Assembly: GCA_032207245.1 (NCBI GenBank)
Contig: CM063498.1
Coordinates: 51,475,091 to 51,539,090 of the forward strand
DNA: 64,000 nucleotides
Source of the DNA: Pardosa pseudoannulata
Taxonomy: Eukaryota; Arthropoda; Arachnida; Araneae; Lycosidae
Reading direction: 5' to 3'
Shown here: positions 48,482 through 61,223 of the stretch, in pieces
Layout: every line of letters starts with the position of its first letter
Position numbering within the stretch: the stretch's first letter is position 1
Notes under the pieces: generated by a model
The model's input: the letters and a program-made list of their open reading frames with translations, nothing else
Databases searched by the model: none
What the model was told of the DNA's origin: nothing
Program-made: the position numbers and the translations under genes

Positions 48482-49502
48482 TGTGGATAAATAGTTGTCA
48501 TAAATTTCTTACCCCACTGTTGACCCACATGAGATATAATATGACCACAGTCACCGACTCTGGTCATAATATATCCTATACTATAATACGAGGAATGGTT
48601 GTGAAGTCGAAAATCGCCCCAGAATTAATAAACTGTAGTAAACTTGGGGATCTGGGGTTTTTGGTCACGAGGAATAGATTGGCATCGGTTTTGACGCGCT
48701 AAGGTCACGTAGTTCGGCGCTACAGATAGGGCCGGGTTCGAACCCCGGTGCGGGCAAACTTTTTTCTCATGCGTCCAAACCAAGTGAAAATTGGTACCCG
48801 GGGGGTTTTCAACCACAAGGAATCGATTGGCTGTAGTTCTGACGAATTAATAATAATAATAACAATAATAATAATAAAAGTCTTTATTGATTTGTCTTTA
48901 TTCCTTGATATCGGTTTCCATTTTTATTCTATCAACTCTAAATATTAAATTAATGTAGCAAAGTATATATAACACATAAACGATATAGTAAAAAAAAAAT
49001 AATGCAAAAAAAATTTGAAAACCAACCACAAAAAATTAAAAAATAATGCTTCACTAACGTACCGAAACAACCTCGCCGTTCAATTCCCAAAGCCACACTA
49101 AACAAAGAGCATATAACTTATCAAAGTCCGTCGCCGCGTTAGTGCGTCGTCGGCATACCATTAGGTGCCGCTCTGACGCGCCAGTGCGTCGGTGGCAGCG
49201 AACGTGTTAAGGAACTGATTTCGATTTCAAATCAACGTCAACAAAGTTCGACATTTCAACATTCATCAGATTTCAAGCTACATTTTCAACATGCAGAACG
49301 CACTTCTACATGAAATGCTTCAAGGAGCTGGAAAATTTAAATCTTCGAGTTAGCTTCGATACCTGTTTTCTCCGAGCGGAGCTCGGTCACCCGGTACTGT
49401 GGATAATATGTATTATCTGTCCATATATATGTGGTCTCATCCATAATATATGTGGATAATATGTATTCTATGTGGATAAATAGTTGTCATAAATTTCTTA
49501 CC
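48482..49502. repeat. Segment bracketed by a 32-bp direct repeat, with a tRNA-like stretch
   Basis: An identical 32-bp sequence (TGTGGATAAATAGTTGTCAT, then AAATTTCTTACC) lies at 48482-48513 and 49471-49502. Inside, 48729-48750 has a B-box-like GGGTTCGAACCCC. A separate imperfect repeat (GAGGAATAGATTGGCATCGG against CAAGGAATCGATTGGCTGTA) lies near 48669 and 48818, followed by an (AAT)n run. It may include another SINE-like element. Confidence 0.5.
49140..49207. mobile_element. Isolated piggyBac-type end
   Basis: GTCGGTGGCAGCGAACGTG runs directly into TTAA (49208-49211 or close by), preceded by repeated AGTGCGTCG words. Read inward it is TTAA-CACGTTCGCTGCCACC, a terminus of the kind used by piggyBac MITEs. 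The other end was not found. Confidence 0.4.
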
Positions 49503-50144
49503 ACAGAATAATATCAAATTTAGATGGATGGAATTTTGGCTTGAAATTTAAAATAAACTGCATATTCGTATGCATAGAGGAACCTGTTCTGTTTAGAGAT
49601 ATATGTAATGTAATAAAAAGATACTAGATTTAAGAAATAATTTTAGACACGTTTTATTGATGTCTATAAAAACTATTTGTTTGGGTAACAGATAGCAGCA
49701 ATGCTTTTGGCTGTAAATTGCAGCTGAAACATAGACAAACAGGTGCTATGTTGTCTAGAGTTCAAATTACACCTTAGTCATGGATGCTTGTAGTCCTTCG
49801 TATTTGACTTTAACTCTTTGAAGACGACGGGAGCAGATGATTTTACTACCCGTAAGTCCTAAAGTTTTCAGCAGGTGAAAATGTAAAATAGACTGTACTA
49901 TTCTCCCCACCCCTCTCCCGTCATCCCAAAAAATGCTCTTCAGAGCTACTACATACTATAACACCAGTCTACCTAACAAACATGATTGAAAAATAAATTT
50001 GGTCTATGAGTTCACACAATAATATAAACATGCACACTCATTTCGAAAATATACAAAATTTAAGCTCATTTTTTGCAGAAGTTAATAAATAAGAGTAATT
50101 TTTAAATTAAGAACTGCAAACTTATTAAAACATTTTAGTTTAGT
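49503..50144. other. No firm feature
   Basis: Noncoding. TTAACTCTTTGAAGACGAC at about 49810 resembles a lone piggyBac-type end. Confidence 0.4.
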
Positions 50145-50146
50145 CA

Positions 50147-51730
50147 ACAAATTGTTGCTGATTAATCCTTCATTTGTTAGATCTATAGAAGAGTTGCTGT
50201 CAACTAAATGTCTGCTATTATTTTTTCTGCACAAAAATGAATAGGTTCTAGCTGCTTCGCACCCAGCCTTCGGTCTAGGTAATAAATGATCCCATATAAA
50301 GTTTTAGAACCACTATTATAGGTATTCATATTCATAAAAATCTTAAACCTCATATTCAAGATTGTTCATGAAAATGTTAATTTATTAATAATGGATATTC
50401 ACAGTTATAACTACGTATATGATCTATGTTGCCGTAAACCGCTGTGTTATGATGCCAAATTCCACAGCCTTCTCTATTAATTGATGCAACAGTCCGTTAT
50501 ATTTGTCACCGATAGATTCATATATGTAGATATGCATAGCGTACAAACATTCTCAAAAATTTTATTTAAAAAATAATTATGTAGCCTGGTCTCCCATAGA
50601 TTATCTCTAATATTGCTTTATTTTAGCGGTAGGTCAGTTGACAAGTTCCCAACATTATCGACGAAACTTAAAGAGGTCAAATGATGATCACTAAATTAAA
50701 TAATAAATATTTTGGGAATCTTTAATTTATTTTAGCGATTACGACTACAATTATGTAGTATTACCTTAAGCGTTACCTTATGTATTAATTATGTGTGTTA
50801 CCTTTTCACTATAAAACTGAAAATCTAAAGCATTATTACAAATACACAGATGTCATTGCTCACAAATACGACCAACAAAGTGTTGCTGATTAATCCTTCA
50901 TTTGTTAGCTCTATAGAAGAGTTGCTGTCAATTAAATGTCTGCTATTATTTTTTCTGCACAAAAATGAAAAGGTGCTAGCTGCTTCACAACCAGCCTTCG
51001 GTCTGGGTATTAAATGTTCCCATGTAAAGTTTTAAAACCATTATTATAGGTATTCATATTCTTAAAAAATCTTTAACCTCGTATTCAAGATTGTTCACGG
51101 AAATGTTAGTTTATTAATAATGGATAATCACAGTTATAACTACGTATATGATCTATGTTGCCGTAACTCGCTGTGCTATGATGCCAAATTCCTCAGCTTT
51201 CTCTATTAATTGATGCAACAGTGTGTTATATTTGTCACCGATAGATTCATATATGTAGATATGCATAGCGTACAAACATTCTCAAAAATTTTATTTAAAA
51301 AATAATTGTGTAGCCTGGTGTATCATAGATTATCTCTAATATTGCGTTATTTTAGCGGTAGGTCAGTTGACACGTTCCCAACATTATCGACGAAACCTAA
51401 AGGGGTCAAATGATGATCACTAAATTAAATAATAAATATTTTGGGAATCTTTAATTTATTTTAGCGATTACGACTACAATTATGTAGTATTACCTTAAGC
51501 GTTACCTTATGTATTAACTATGTGTGTTACCTTTTCACTATAAAACTGAAAATCTAAAGCATTATTACAAATACACATATGTCATTGCTCACAAATACGA
51601 CCAACAAATTGTTGCTGATTAATCCTTCATTTGCTAGCTCCAAAGAAGAGTTGCTGTCAACTAAATGTCTACTATTATTTTTCTGCACAAAAATGAAAAC
51701 CTAAATAACCATTACAAGTACTTAAGTGTC
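50147..51730 (+). repeat. 728-bp tandem repeat, about two full units plus a deleted third
   Basis: Equivalent points (GTTGCTGATTAATCCTTCAT) lie at 50154, 50882 and 51611, giving periods of 728 and 729 bp with few differences. The third unit keeps its first 80 bp and jumps to the end of the unit (TGAAAACCTAAATAACC, then AAGTGTCA), so about 600 bp are deleted. A fourth, diverged unit resumes at 53137 after a Helitron insertion. Confidence 0.93.
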
Positions 51731-51731
51731 A

Positions 51732-53136
51732 TCCCCTATATAATAATAGCCTAAGTTATCTGTCTGTCTGTCCTCGAATTTATGAAACGGTTGAACCTGG
51801 AAAGGATAGAAGCATCCATGTTGGATTCTTGATGAGTTAGGTTTAGCAAAATTCAAAGCGAGGGAAATTTATCCACCCCTTCTCCCCATTTCGTTTAATG
51901 CATTTCGAGATCAATAAATGCATTTTTGATTATCTATACATTGCCGTTTTCTGCCTTTTCCTTCAAAGCATATCACAGTTGATACCTCTTCAATACTCAC
52001 TACATAGATTACGAAAGATATATCATCAAAAATAGTCTAGGTCGTAGCTGGAGTATACAGTCAGCATCACGTGAGATACATTGGATTCAAGCGTAGGAAA
52101 TGAAACCGTATCAATTGGTGAAATGAATTGAAGTCTTTCATGTTACAAAAATTACACTTTAAACAGAGTTTTTATGCCATGGTTGATATTCATACAGCAT
52201 TGACATTCCTAGCTGAGCAGCCACACATAAGAGCTAAAACAGAGCTATCTTTGCATACAATTTTATTTCTAATTAAATAATGGTTCTTCTCAAACATGGA
52301 GTATCTTCTTTTAAGAATTATCTCTAATCCCCTATATGATAACACCCTAAGTTATCTACCCGTCTATCCTCAAATTTAGGAAGCGGTTGGACCTGGAAGG
52401 GATAGAGGCATCCATATTGGATTTTTGATGAGTTAGAATTAACAACGTACGAAATCCACGCCTTCCCAACTTTTCTAGCATTTAATGTCATTATTTCAAT
52501 CCCTGTTTTTCCCGGTTAGGAGCAGGCGACTAAATTTATCAATTTATTACACAATAAATAGGTAAAAATAACATTTCTCTCTAGCATTATGACATCATTC
52601 TTTTAACCATCTCATTTATTCATTTCTAATTTTAAATTATTTAAATATCGTCTGCATTATTTTCATACGTTTTATCTCTGAACTTAGATATTACGTAAAC
52701 AATTTTCTTTTGTATTTGGCTTAAATTATAGACGAGGTGCATATGTGATAATTTTAAATTTAATCATCAATTACTTTTTGTTGCAATAAAAACTTTATTA
52801 CCGGTACTAACAACAAACTGATAAAAGTCTAGGAGTCTATTTCACGGACTAATAAATATCTAGCGTTTAAGTTATATATCTTTGAAAATTAAGAAGTTTG
52901 TTCGTTTGTGTGTTTGTTTCTTATACATAACCACACGGTTTGACAAAATAATTTATATGTGTTTCCGAGCTACATTCACAGTATCGGGAGACTTTAGAGG
53001 AGTATGAAGATAAGCAAGTTACTGAGCGTGTTCCAGATAATTCTTAAAAAAAAAATTAACCTGCCTCATAGGGTACTTTACAATTCTGGAAAATTAAAAA
53101 TTTTACTGATCCGTCATATGACGGGAAAAATGCTAG
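51732..53136 (+). mobile_element. Composite Helitron with two 5' ends
   Basis: The 5' end TCCCCTATATAATAATAGCC follows an A at 51731. A second 5' end, TCCCCTATATGATAACACCC, lies inside at 52328. One 3' end closes it (hairpin CCGTCATATGACGG, then GAAAAATGCTAG, ending 53136). The flank before (AAGTGTCA) and after (TTTACAAATACAATCAACAA) rejoin to match the tandem-repeat site TGTCATTGCTCACAAATACG, so the whole block inserted between A and T. Non-autonomous. Confidence 0.85.
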
Positions 53137-54055
53137 TTTACAAATACAATCAACAAATTGTTGCTTATAAATCAGACGTTTGTTAACACTTACAAAACAG
53201 AAGCTGTCAAGCTAAAATATTTCATAAGTCATAAAATTCCTCATTACTTTAGAAAAATACGAAAAATAAATTACACTACAAATCACGTGCTACAAACATT
53301 TGCTTGGTTAGACTATTGTTTCAGCGATAATAATCGGGGAAAATCCGAAATGCAAATTGTAGTTATGCTATTAAGTCAGCGCTATTGAAACAAAGCTGAT
53401 CAATTCAACATTCAAACAATAGGTAGCAATATATACAACAAAGAATTAAAGATATATTAACTTCTAGAAAATTTACTGAGGTTGTTTAAAAACTAAACGA
53501 TTGATGATTTTGGTTTATCTGATTGTACAGGTGTGTTGCCGAATTTCATGGATAAATTCAGTATAGTGATAGTTGGTTGCAAGAGGAAGAAAAATTACTA
53601 TAGAACAAGGAATCAGTAACCCGATTCAGTCGGGAAAAATTACCACCATGGTTTTGAGGATATAACATCGAGTAGAACAAAAAAAAGAACATTTATTTGC
53701 CATAAGGTTACTATACAATTCAACTTCAGATGTGACGATGGGAACGTTGTATAGAAATTGTTCAAATTGGCAACCGCGAAGATCCCAGCTCAACCTGCAT
53801 CGTGGAGTTAGGATTGCCGAACGTGTTCAAACACACCGGTGTGCTGGTTATGGAATCCTATTTCAGACATTGATTTATGATACATCGTCTGTATTGTGAT
53901 ACTACTCTACGTCAAATAAATGTTTTTTTACTTACGTTTAGTCCTTTATGTTCCACTCGGTGGCACATCCTTCACAAATAGTTTTGCAATTTTAACCGAC
54001 TTAACTTGGTTTGCGACCCCTTGTTTTATGGTAGTTTTATCTTTTTGATATCTAC
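53137..54055. other. Diverged fourth 728-bp unit start, then unrecognised DNA
   Basis: The first 90 bp resemble the tandem unit (CAACAAATTGTTGCT, then GAAGCTGTCAAGCTAAAATA). Beyond about 53230 nothing is recognisable. 53540-53940 is slightly GC-richer, with CAAACACACCGGTGTGCTGG, but has no coding. Confidence 0.5.
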
Positions 54056-54059
54056 TATA

Positions 54060-54484
54060 ATCCAGCGGTTTATATCAATGGCAAACTTCGAGAGCGCTAA
54101 ATAGCTGACTGGCAGGTCACTGCTTGGGACACATCGGAGAAGGGTAGGCCTGTCTACGCGTACTACCTTAAAGTAAACCCCACTAGGCTAATTTCCAATG
54201 CAGCCCTTTCCTTACCGAGCATGGCCCATCTTATCCGGTTCCAGCTTTCCGATTCGGCTAGTACAAGATGTGTTTGCGGTGGCCTGGGTTTGCCCGACCA
54301 CTACCTATTTGACTGCTCCCTCACTAGGGATTGGCATTTCAAGCGTCCCAGACCAAGCCTCAAGGGTGTCTGGGCTGATCAGCTAAATTGTAACAAAACC
54401 CTCTCATCCAAACTAATTCGGTTCGCTAATGGAAAATTCAGAGAATCTGCAGGTCCCGTAACAAGGCTGATTTTGAATATATAA
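54060..54484 (+). pseudogene. C-terminal fragment of a non-LTR retrotransposon (LINE) ORF2
   Basis: One + frame reads ADWQVTAWDTSEKGRPVYAY, then NAALSLPSMAHLIRFQL and a CCHC knuckle RCVCGGLGLPDHYLFDC, ending in a stop at 54482-54484. The W..W..S.KGR..Y motif and a terminal C.C.........H....C knuckle are typical of LINE proteins downstream of the reverse transcriptase. The reverse transcriptase is absent, as expected for a 5'-truncated insertion. AT-rich 3' UTR-like sequence follows. Confidence 0.7.
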
Positions 54485-54857
54485 TTTTCACTGTACCGCG
54501 CTATTGTATTTATTTTCATGAAATTATATTGTAATTATTATCATTAATTTTTTTTTATTTTAAATTAATTTATTTTATTTTATTATTATTGCTTTTTTTT
54601 GTACTTCCAGTGTCATTTTGTCTATTTTGTATTTGTATGTGTTGCTTTGTAATATTATTATTGTATTTATACTGCATTGTATATTATGATCTGCAGTGGA
54701 TTATACACCCGGGGACACCAAAAACATCTTAAACTTTTGTTTTAAGGTAGATGGTCCTCGTTGGTGCAGCCGATATCTACTATCACCACTCTAAATTTGC
54801 CAATACCCTATGTATCGCCCTAGTGTGCTGAATTGTCGAGAATACCACTGAGAATAT
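54485..54857 (+). other. Probable LINE 3' untranslated region
   Basis: T-rich sequence following the LINE stop, reaching at least GGATTATACACCCGGGGACA near 54700. The exact 3' end and tail are unclear. Confidence 0.4.
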
Positions 54858-54859
54858 TA

Positions 54860-55522
<663 letters not shown>

Positions 55523-55557
55523 AATTTTCTTGTGACCGGCGAATTACTTTCGCCGTG

Positions 55558-55710
<153 letters not shown>

Positions 55711-55805
55711 TATACACATAAATAATTTTTTAGACTTAACTACGTTCAGAAAATTGCGTACCGAAATATTTATCATTATTTTTTTATTGAAAAAAAACCT
55801 TCTGA

Positions 55806-56740
<935 letters not shown>

Positions 56741-57214
56741 TCCGTCATAAAAATAAAGAAATTTAAATTAACAGAAATATAATAAAATTATCTGGAGGGA
56801 GGATAAATTTCGTTTTTTTTAAGTAGAACTTCAAATCGTATAAACCTGTAAATGTTAACCTAAATTATATAAATACGAGTAGCATATTTTATTTTACAAC
56901 GTGAAAAATACGAAATATTTTAAAAATAAATAAAATATTTTGTTAATTGTTTAATATTAATATTTTAGATATTTTTAAAGTTTCAGATTTGCAAAACAGA
57001 AAGGCATTTGACTTCGATTTAATTGAAAAAAAATTAGTTTTTGTTACAAATATTTTAAAAGGGAATCTTTCAAAAGCTATTTAAAAAAAAACTCTTTAAG
57101 AGTTTGTAAGATCTGCAGCAGTGAATAACGGAAAGAAACTAGGAAACGAGTGAGAAAAAAGTCTCGAACGTATTACAATATTAGTGTTGCTCTTTGTGTT
57201 TATTTGAGTTTTAA
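56741..57214. other. No recognisable feature
   Basis: AT-rich sequence leading into the satellite-like array. Confidence 0.5.
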
Positions 57215-58545
57215 CATAGATCTCTAAAGACCATTACAAGACTTCTTACCTTTCCCTACCTAAAGATTTTTTATCAACTACCCTAAAAAGGATGACCTAA
57301 TCTTACGCTGATGAATTATACTATCATAACCCTTAGTTACTCGTCGTATTCAATTACTTATACATTGTTGACAAAATAGTTTACCTTAGATCTCTAAAGA
57401 CTTCTTGACTTCTTGATCTCTAAAGATAAGACTTCTTACCTTTCCATATCTAAAGATAGTTTATTATCTACCTTGAAAAGGATGACTTAATCCTACACTG
57501 ATGAATCCTATTAACATAACCCTTAGTTACCCGTATTGTCATATTCAATTACTTATACATTGCTGACAGAAGAATTTACCTAGATCTCTAAAGACTTCTT
57601 GACTTTTTGATCTCTAAAGATAAGACTTCTTACCTTTCCCAGTCTAAAGATAGTTTATCATCTATCCTGAAAAGGATGATCGAATCTTACACTGATGAAT
57701 CTTACTAACATAACCCTTAGTTACTCGTATTGTCATATTTAATTACTTATACATTGTTGACAGAAGAGTTTACCTTAGATCTCTAAAGACTTCTTGACTT
57801 CTTGATCTCTAAAGATATGACTTCTTACCTTTCCCTATCTAAAGATAGTTTATCAACTATCCTAAAAAGGATGAGCTAATCTTACGCTGATGAATCCTAT
57901 TAACATAACCCTTAGTTACCTGTATTGTCATATTCAATTACTTATACATTGCTGACAGAAGAGTTTACCTAGATCTCTAAAGACTTCTTGACTTCTTGAT
58001 CTCTAAAGATAAGACTTCTTACCTTTCCATATCTAAAGATAGTTTATTATCTACCTTGAAAAGGATGACTTAATCCTACACTGATGAATCCTATTAACAT
58101 AAACCTTAGTTACCCGTATTGTCATATTCAGTTACTTATACATTGTTGACAAAAGAGTTTACCTTAGATCTCTAAAGACTTCTTGACTTCTTGATCTCTA
58201 AAGATAAGACTTCTTACCTTTCCATTTCTAAAGATAGTTTATTATCTACCTTGAAAAGGATGACCTAATCCTACACTGATGAATCCTTCTAACATAAACT
58301 TAGTTACCCGTATTGTCATATTCAACTGCTTATACATTGTTGACAGAAGAGTTTACCTTAGATCTCTAAAGATTTCTTGACTTCTTGATCTCTAAAGATA
58401 AGACTTCTTACCTTTCCCTATCTAAAGATAGTTTATCCTGAAAAGGATGATCGAATCTTACACTGGTGAATCTTACAAATATAACACTTAGTTACTAGTA
58501 TTGTCATATTTAATTACTTATACATTGTTTACAGGAGAGTTTCAA
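57215..58545. repeat. Satellite-like tandem array, seven units of about 194 bp
   Basis: The start word GATCTCTAAAGAC occurs at 57219, 57389, 57583, 57778, 57972, 58167 and 58361. Spacings are 170 for the first and then 194 or 195. Each unit contains a second internal GATCTCTAAAGATAAGAC, CCTTGAAAAGGATGA, CTGATGAATC and TGTCATATTCAATTACTTAT. Units differ by roughly 5-10 percent by eye. No conserved frame. Confidence 0.95.
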
Positions 58546-59166
58546 CATAGATTTTATCTGACATAAAACTGATATATTAGCTTCCAGGATAAAGTCTGTT
58601 TTAATACAATTCAAACCTTGATATTTGTGGCCATGAAGGGCAATAGTTTCAAATTATGTTTTTAAGATTTCTCCCCTAGACAATACTTATGATCTTAATT
58701 TTAGTTTTGCTTCAGAAGATTCTTCATGCACCGCTAACTAAAGAATTGAAGTGAAAGTAGGCAAAACGTCACGCGATCTGGAACCTTGCACTAAGAATGG
58801 ATGCACTTGAAAATGGAAATGGATAAACGCTATAATAACAAGAACAGCTGAGATTTATCTTTGTTCTAGCAGCATTCTGAGTTCATCTCTTTGTCAAAAG
58901 AGTAAATAAACAATCATTCAAGGTAAAAGAAATGGTATTACACAAAAGATTATCACTCGGGCTTAGCGTACTTCCTCTTATTTACTTAATTCATTTTTAC
59001 AGAAATAACTAGTTTAATATAGCAGTACATTTTAAAATGCAATTTGTTTCGTTTTGTTTGCATCTCCGCAACGGTTTTCTATATTTTTAATTTTTAATTA
59101 TTTAAATTTATTTTCATGTTTCTTTTTTACCTACTTTACAAGATTTCACAATTTTATTCTCAAATA
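58546..59166. other. No recognisable feature
   Basis: AT-rich noncoding sequence between the satellite array and a Helitron end. Confidence 0.5.
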
Positions 59167-59925
59167 CTAGCATATAGTCCGTTATAAGACGGGATCAATA
59201 AAATTTTTAATTTTTCAGAATTGTAAAGTACTCTATAAGTTATATAAATAAATGGTTTGTTTTTTGGTTGTGAATTATCTGGTACCTGCTGGATAGTTTG
59301 TTTATTTACATACTCCTCGAATACTGTGAATTCAGTTTAGAATCACGTTGAATTCATTTAGAAAGATGATTCAAAGACTTCTTACCTAAGCCAAAATTAT
59401 CGTTAAGTTCTTACTATTTTCTTTGCCAGAGTAATTAATGAAAGTAAACGAATGAAAATATCATTTCCACTACACCCTGGAGGTAGATACAATTTGTTGT
59501 TAATATCGGCGATAAAATTTTTATTGCAACAAAAAATAATCGATGATTAAATTTATAACTGTCACATATGTACCTAATCTCTTATTTAAGCCAAATATAA
59601 AAAAAAATCATTTACGTAATATCTGAGTTCAGTGATAACACGCATGAAAATAAAGCAGACGATATTTAAATAATTTAAAATAACAAAAGATTAAATGAGA
59701 TTGTTAAAGGAATGACGTCAAAATGCTATAAAGAAATGTTATTTTTACCTATTTATGTGATAAATTGATAAATTCAATCGCTTGCTAATATCCAGGGAAA
59801 ATAGGGCTTGAACTAATGGCATTAAAGGCTAGAAAATGGGAAAAGGGGTGGGGTGGATTTCAAACGTTGCTAACCCTAACTGAACAAAAATCAAATATGG
59901 ATGCCTCTGTCCATTCTACACATTT
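59167..59925 (-). mobile_element. Non-autonomous Helitron, 5'-truncated, copy 3
   Basis: Read on the minus strand, the 3' end is CCCGTCTTATAACGGACTAT, then ATGCTAG followed by T, matching the other Helitrons. Interior homology (AACATTTCTTTATAGCAT, ATGGCATTAAAGGCTAG region) extends to about 59920, where GGATGCCTCTGTCCATTC should lead to the 5' end but the sequence diverges. Confidence 0.78.
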
Positions 59926-60055
59926 ATTTCTATCTTAATCATTCCTGAATTACGAGAAAATGTTAAAAGCATTAATGAATATACATTCTAAATTAAGAAT
60001 ATAACTAAACACATCGATAGTGAGACCAAAATCTTTTTACATAATAAAAATGATG

Positions 60056-60480
60056 TTAACCCTTTCACTACCAGTTTTTTCCAAGAAAAAAATTACAGAT
60101 CACCAAAAGGTCAATGGAATATATGTTTCATCCTTGGTGTTTTTTGGTGAGACACATGTCTCCCAGTAGTATTATAATAAATGAAAATCAAACTCGAAGG
60201 GAAAGAAAACCCACGCATATTTCTACTACAGTAATTGATTTCCAAATGCCCGTGGGACTTATATGTTCCAAAGGTGTTTTTTGGAGGGAGTGTTCTCATA
60301 TGTGCCCCAGTGGTATTATAACAGTTGAAATAAAACTCAATGGGAAATGCGTTTCACGGAAAACAGACGCATCTTTATCCTACATTGATTTCATAATCCC
60401 TGTGGGACTTTTATGTCTCGGTAGTAGCATGGAGTCAAATTCTACGATAATGGGGGGAAGAGAGTAAAATTAGAATTCCA
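60056..60480 (+). repeat. Imperfect internal duplication behind a TTAACCCTTT end
   Basis: TTAACCCTTTCACTACCAG at 60057 looks like a piggyBac-type end. Behind it, two copies of a roughly 144-150-bp block occur (GTGTTTTTTGG, then AGTATTATAA / GGTATTATAA, TTGATTTC, GTGGGACTT). The blocks stay in phase in a 117-codon frame (60114-60467), where MSPSSIII / MCPSGIIT and IDFQMPVGLIC / IDFIIPVGLLC repeat. I do not recognise a protein; it may be only a DNA repeat. Confidence 0.4.
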
Positions 60481-60764
60481 ACATTAACTTTCAATTGTAA
60501 TGGAATAATGAATGAAAGATACGAAGTCTCGCAATTTGATTTATTTCTTAGAGAAAAACTCACTGCAAGTTTTCGTAATAGCAACCACGCGTGTTGTTGC
60601 AAATTTCGAATCACTGAATAACTGTCACACCTTTCCGCATATTCCAGGTGTTGGATAGTGCTAATTATTAGGTACCAACGATTTATACCAGGCCTGTTGA
60701 GATAACACAAAGAATTAAGACACCAGATACGAATGAGTGAAGACTTACCCTTTTGCAGACTTTT
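60481..60764. other. No recognisable feature
   Basis: Noncoding; the minus-strand frame 60435-60710 shows no motif I know. Confidence 0.45.
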
Positions 60765-61212
60765 TTATTTACAAATATATTTTTGAACAATCAGGTGACT
60801 CAAATAAAATATATTCAATCTCAATGTGGAGAAGCCGGGATTATCCGGGATTACTGCCGATGGCGGCCTTCCTGTGTGTTCTTCATCCTGAAAAAAATTG
60901 CGACCTCTTCTAAATTCTTTAAACCATCTGAATAAAGCAGCATGAGCTGGAGATTCATCACCATATGCGAATTGCAACCGTATAAAATCATTTTTCTTGA
61001 TTTAATTAAGCTTTAAAATCGTAGAAAATCATCTCGAAAATGTTCTCCATTTTCTCTCCTGTTTAAAATTTATTCTACGCTAAACAAGTTGAAGTAAGTC
61101 AGTAAAAATATGTCACCTGTGTTAAAATACTTTGTATTTTAAAATTAAACCGTTATTTTTATTTTGTGAATTCTAGTCTGCGAGTATCTCAAAAATTTTA
61201 GAGTAACCCTCA
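60765..61212 (-). pseudogene. mariner 5' fragment (TIR plus transposase N-terminus)
   Basis: The minus strand begins at 61212 with TGAGGGTTACTCTAAAATTT after TA (61213-61214), a mariner-like TIR. Then comes ATG near 61050 (MENIFEMIFYDF) and, after a frame break, the DNA-binding part ALFRWFKEFRRGRNFFQDEE, then HTGRPPSAV. Coding homology ends at about 60830 and the catalytic domain is missing. A Tc1-like element begins just 11 bp beyond the TIR. Confidence 0.8.
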
Positions 61213-61223
61213 TATACATTATA

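Noticed and set aside
57215..58545. CRISPR-like array
   Set aside because: Whole units of 194 bp repeat without unique spacers, in eukaryotic DNA; this is a tandem satellite.
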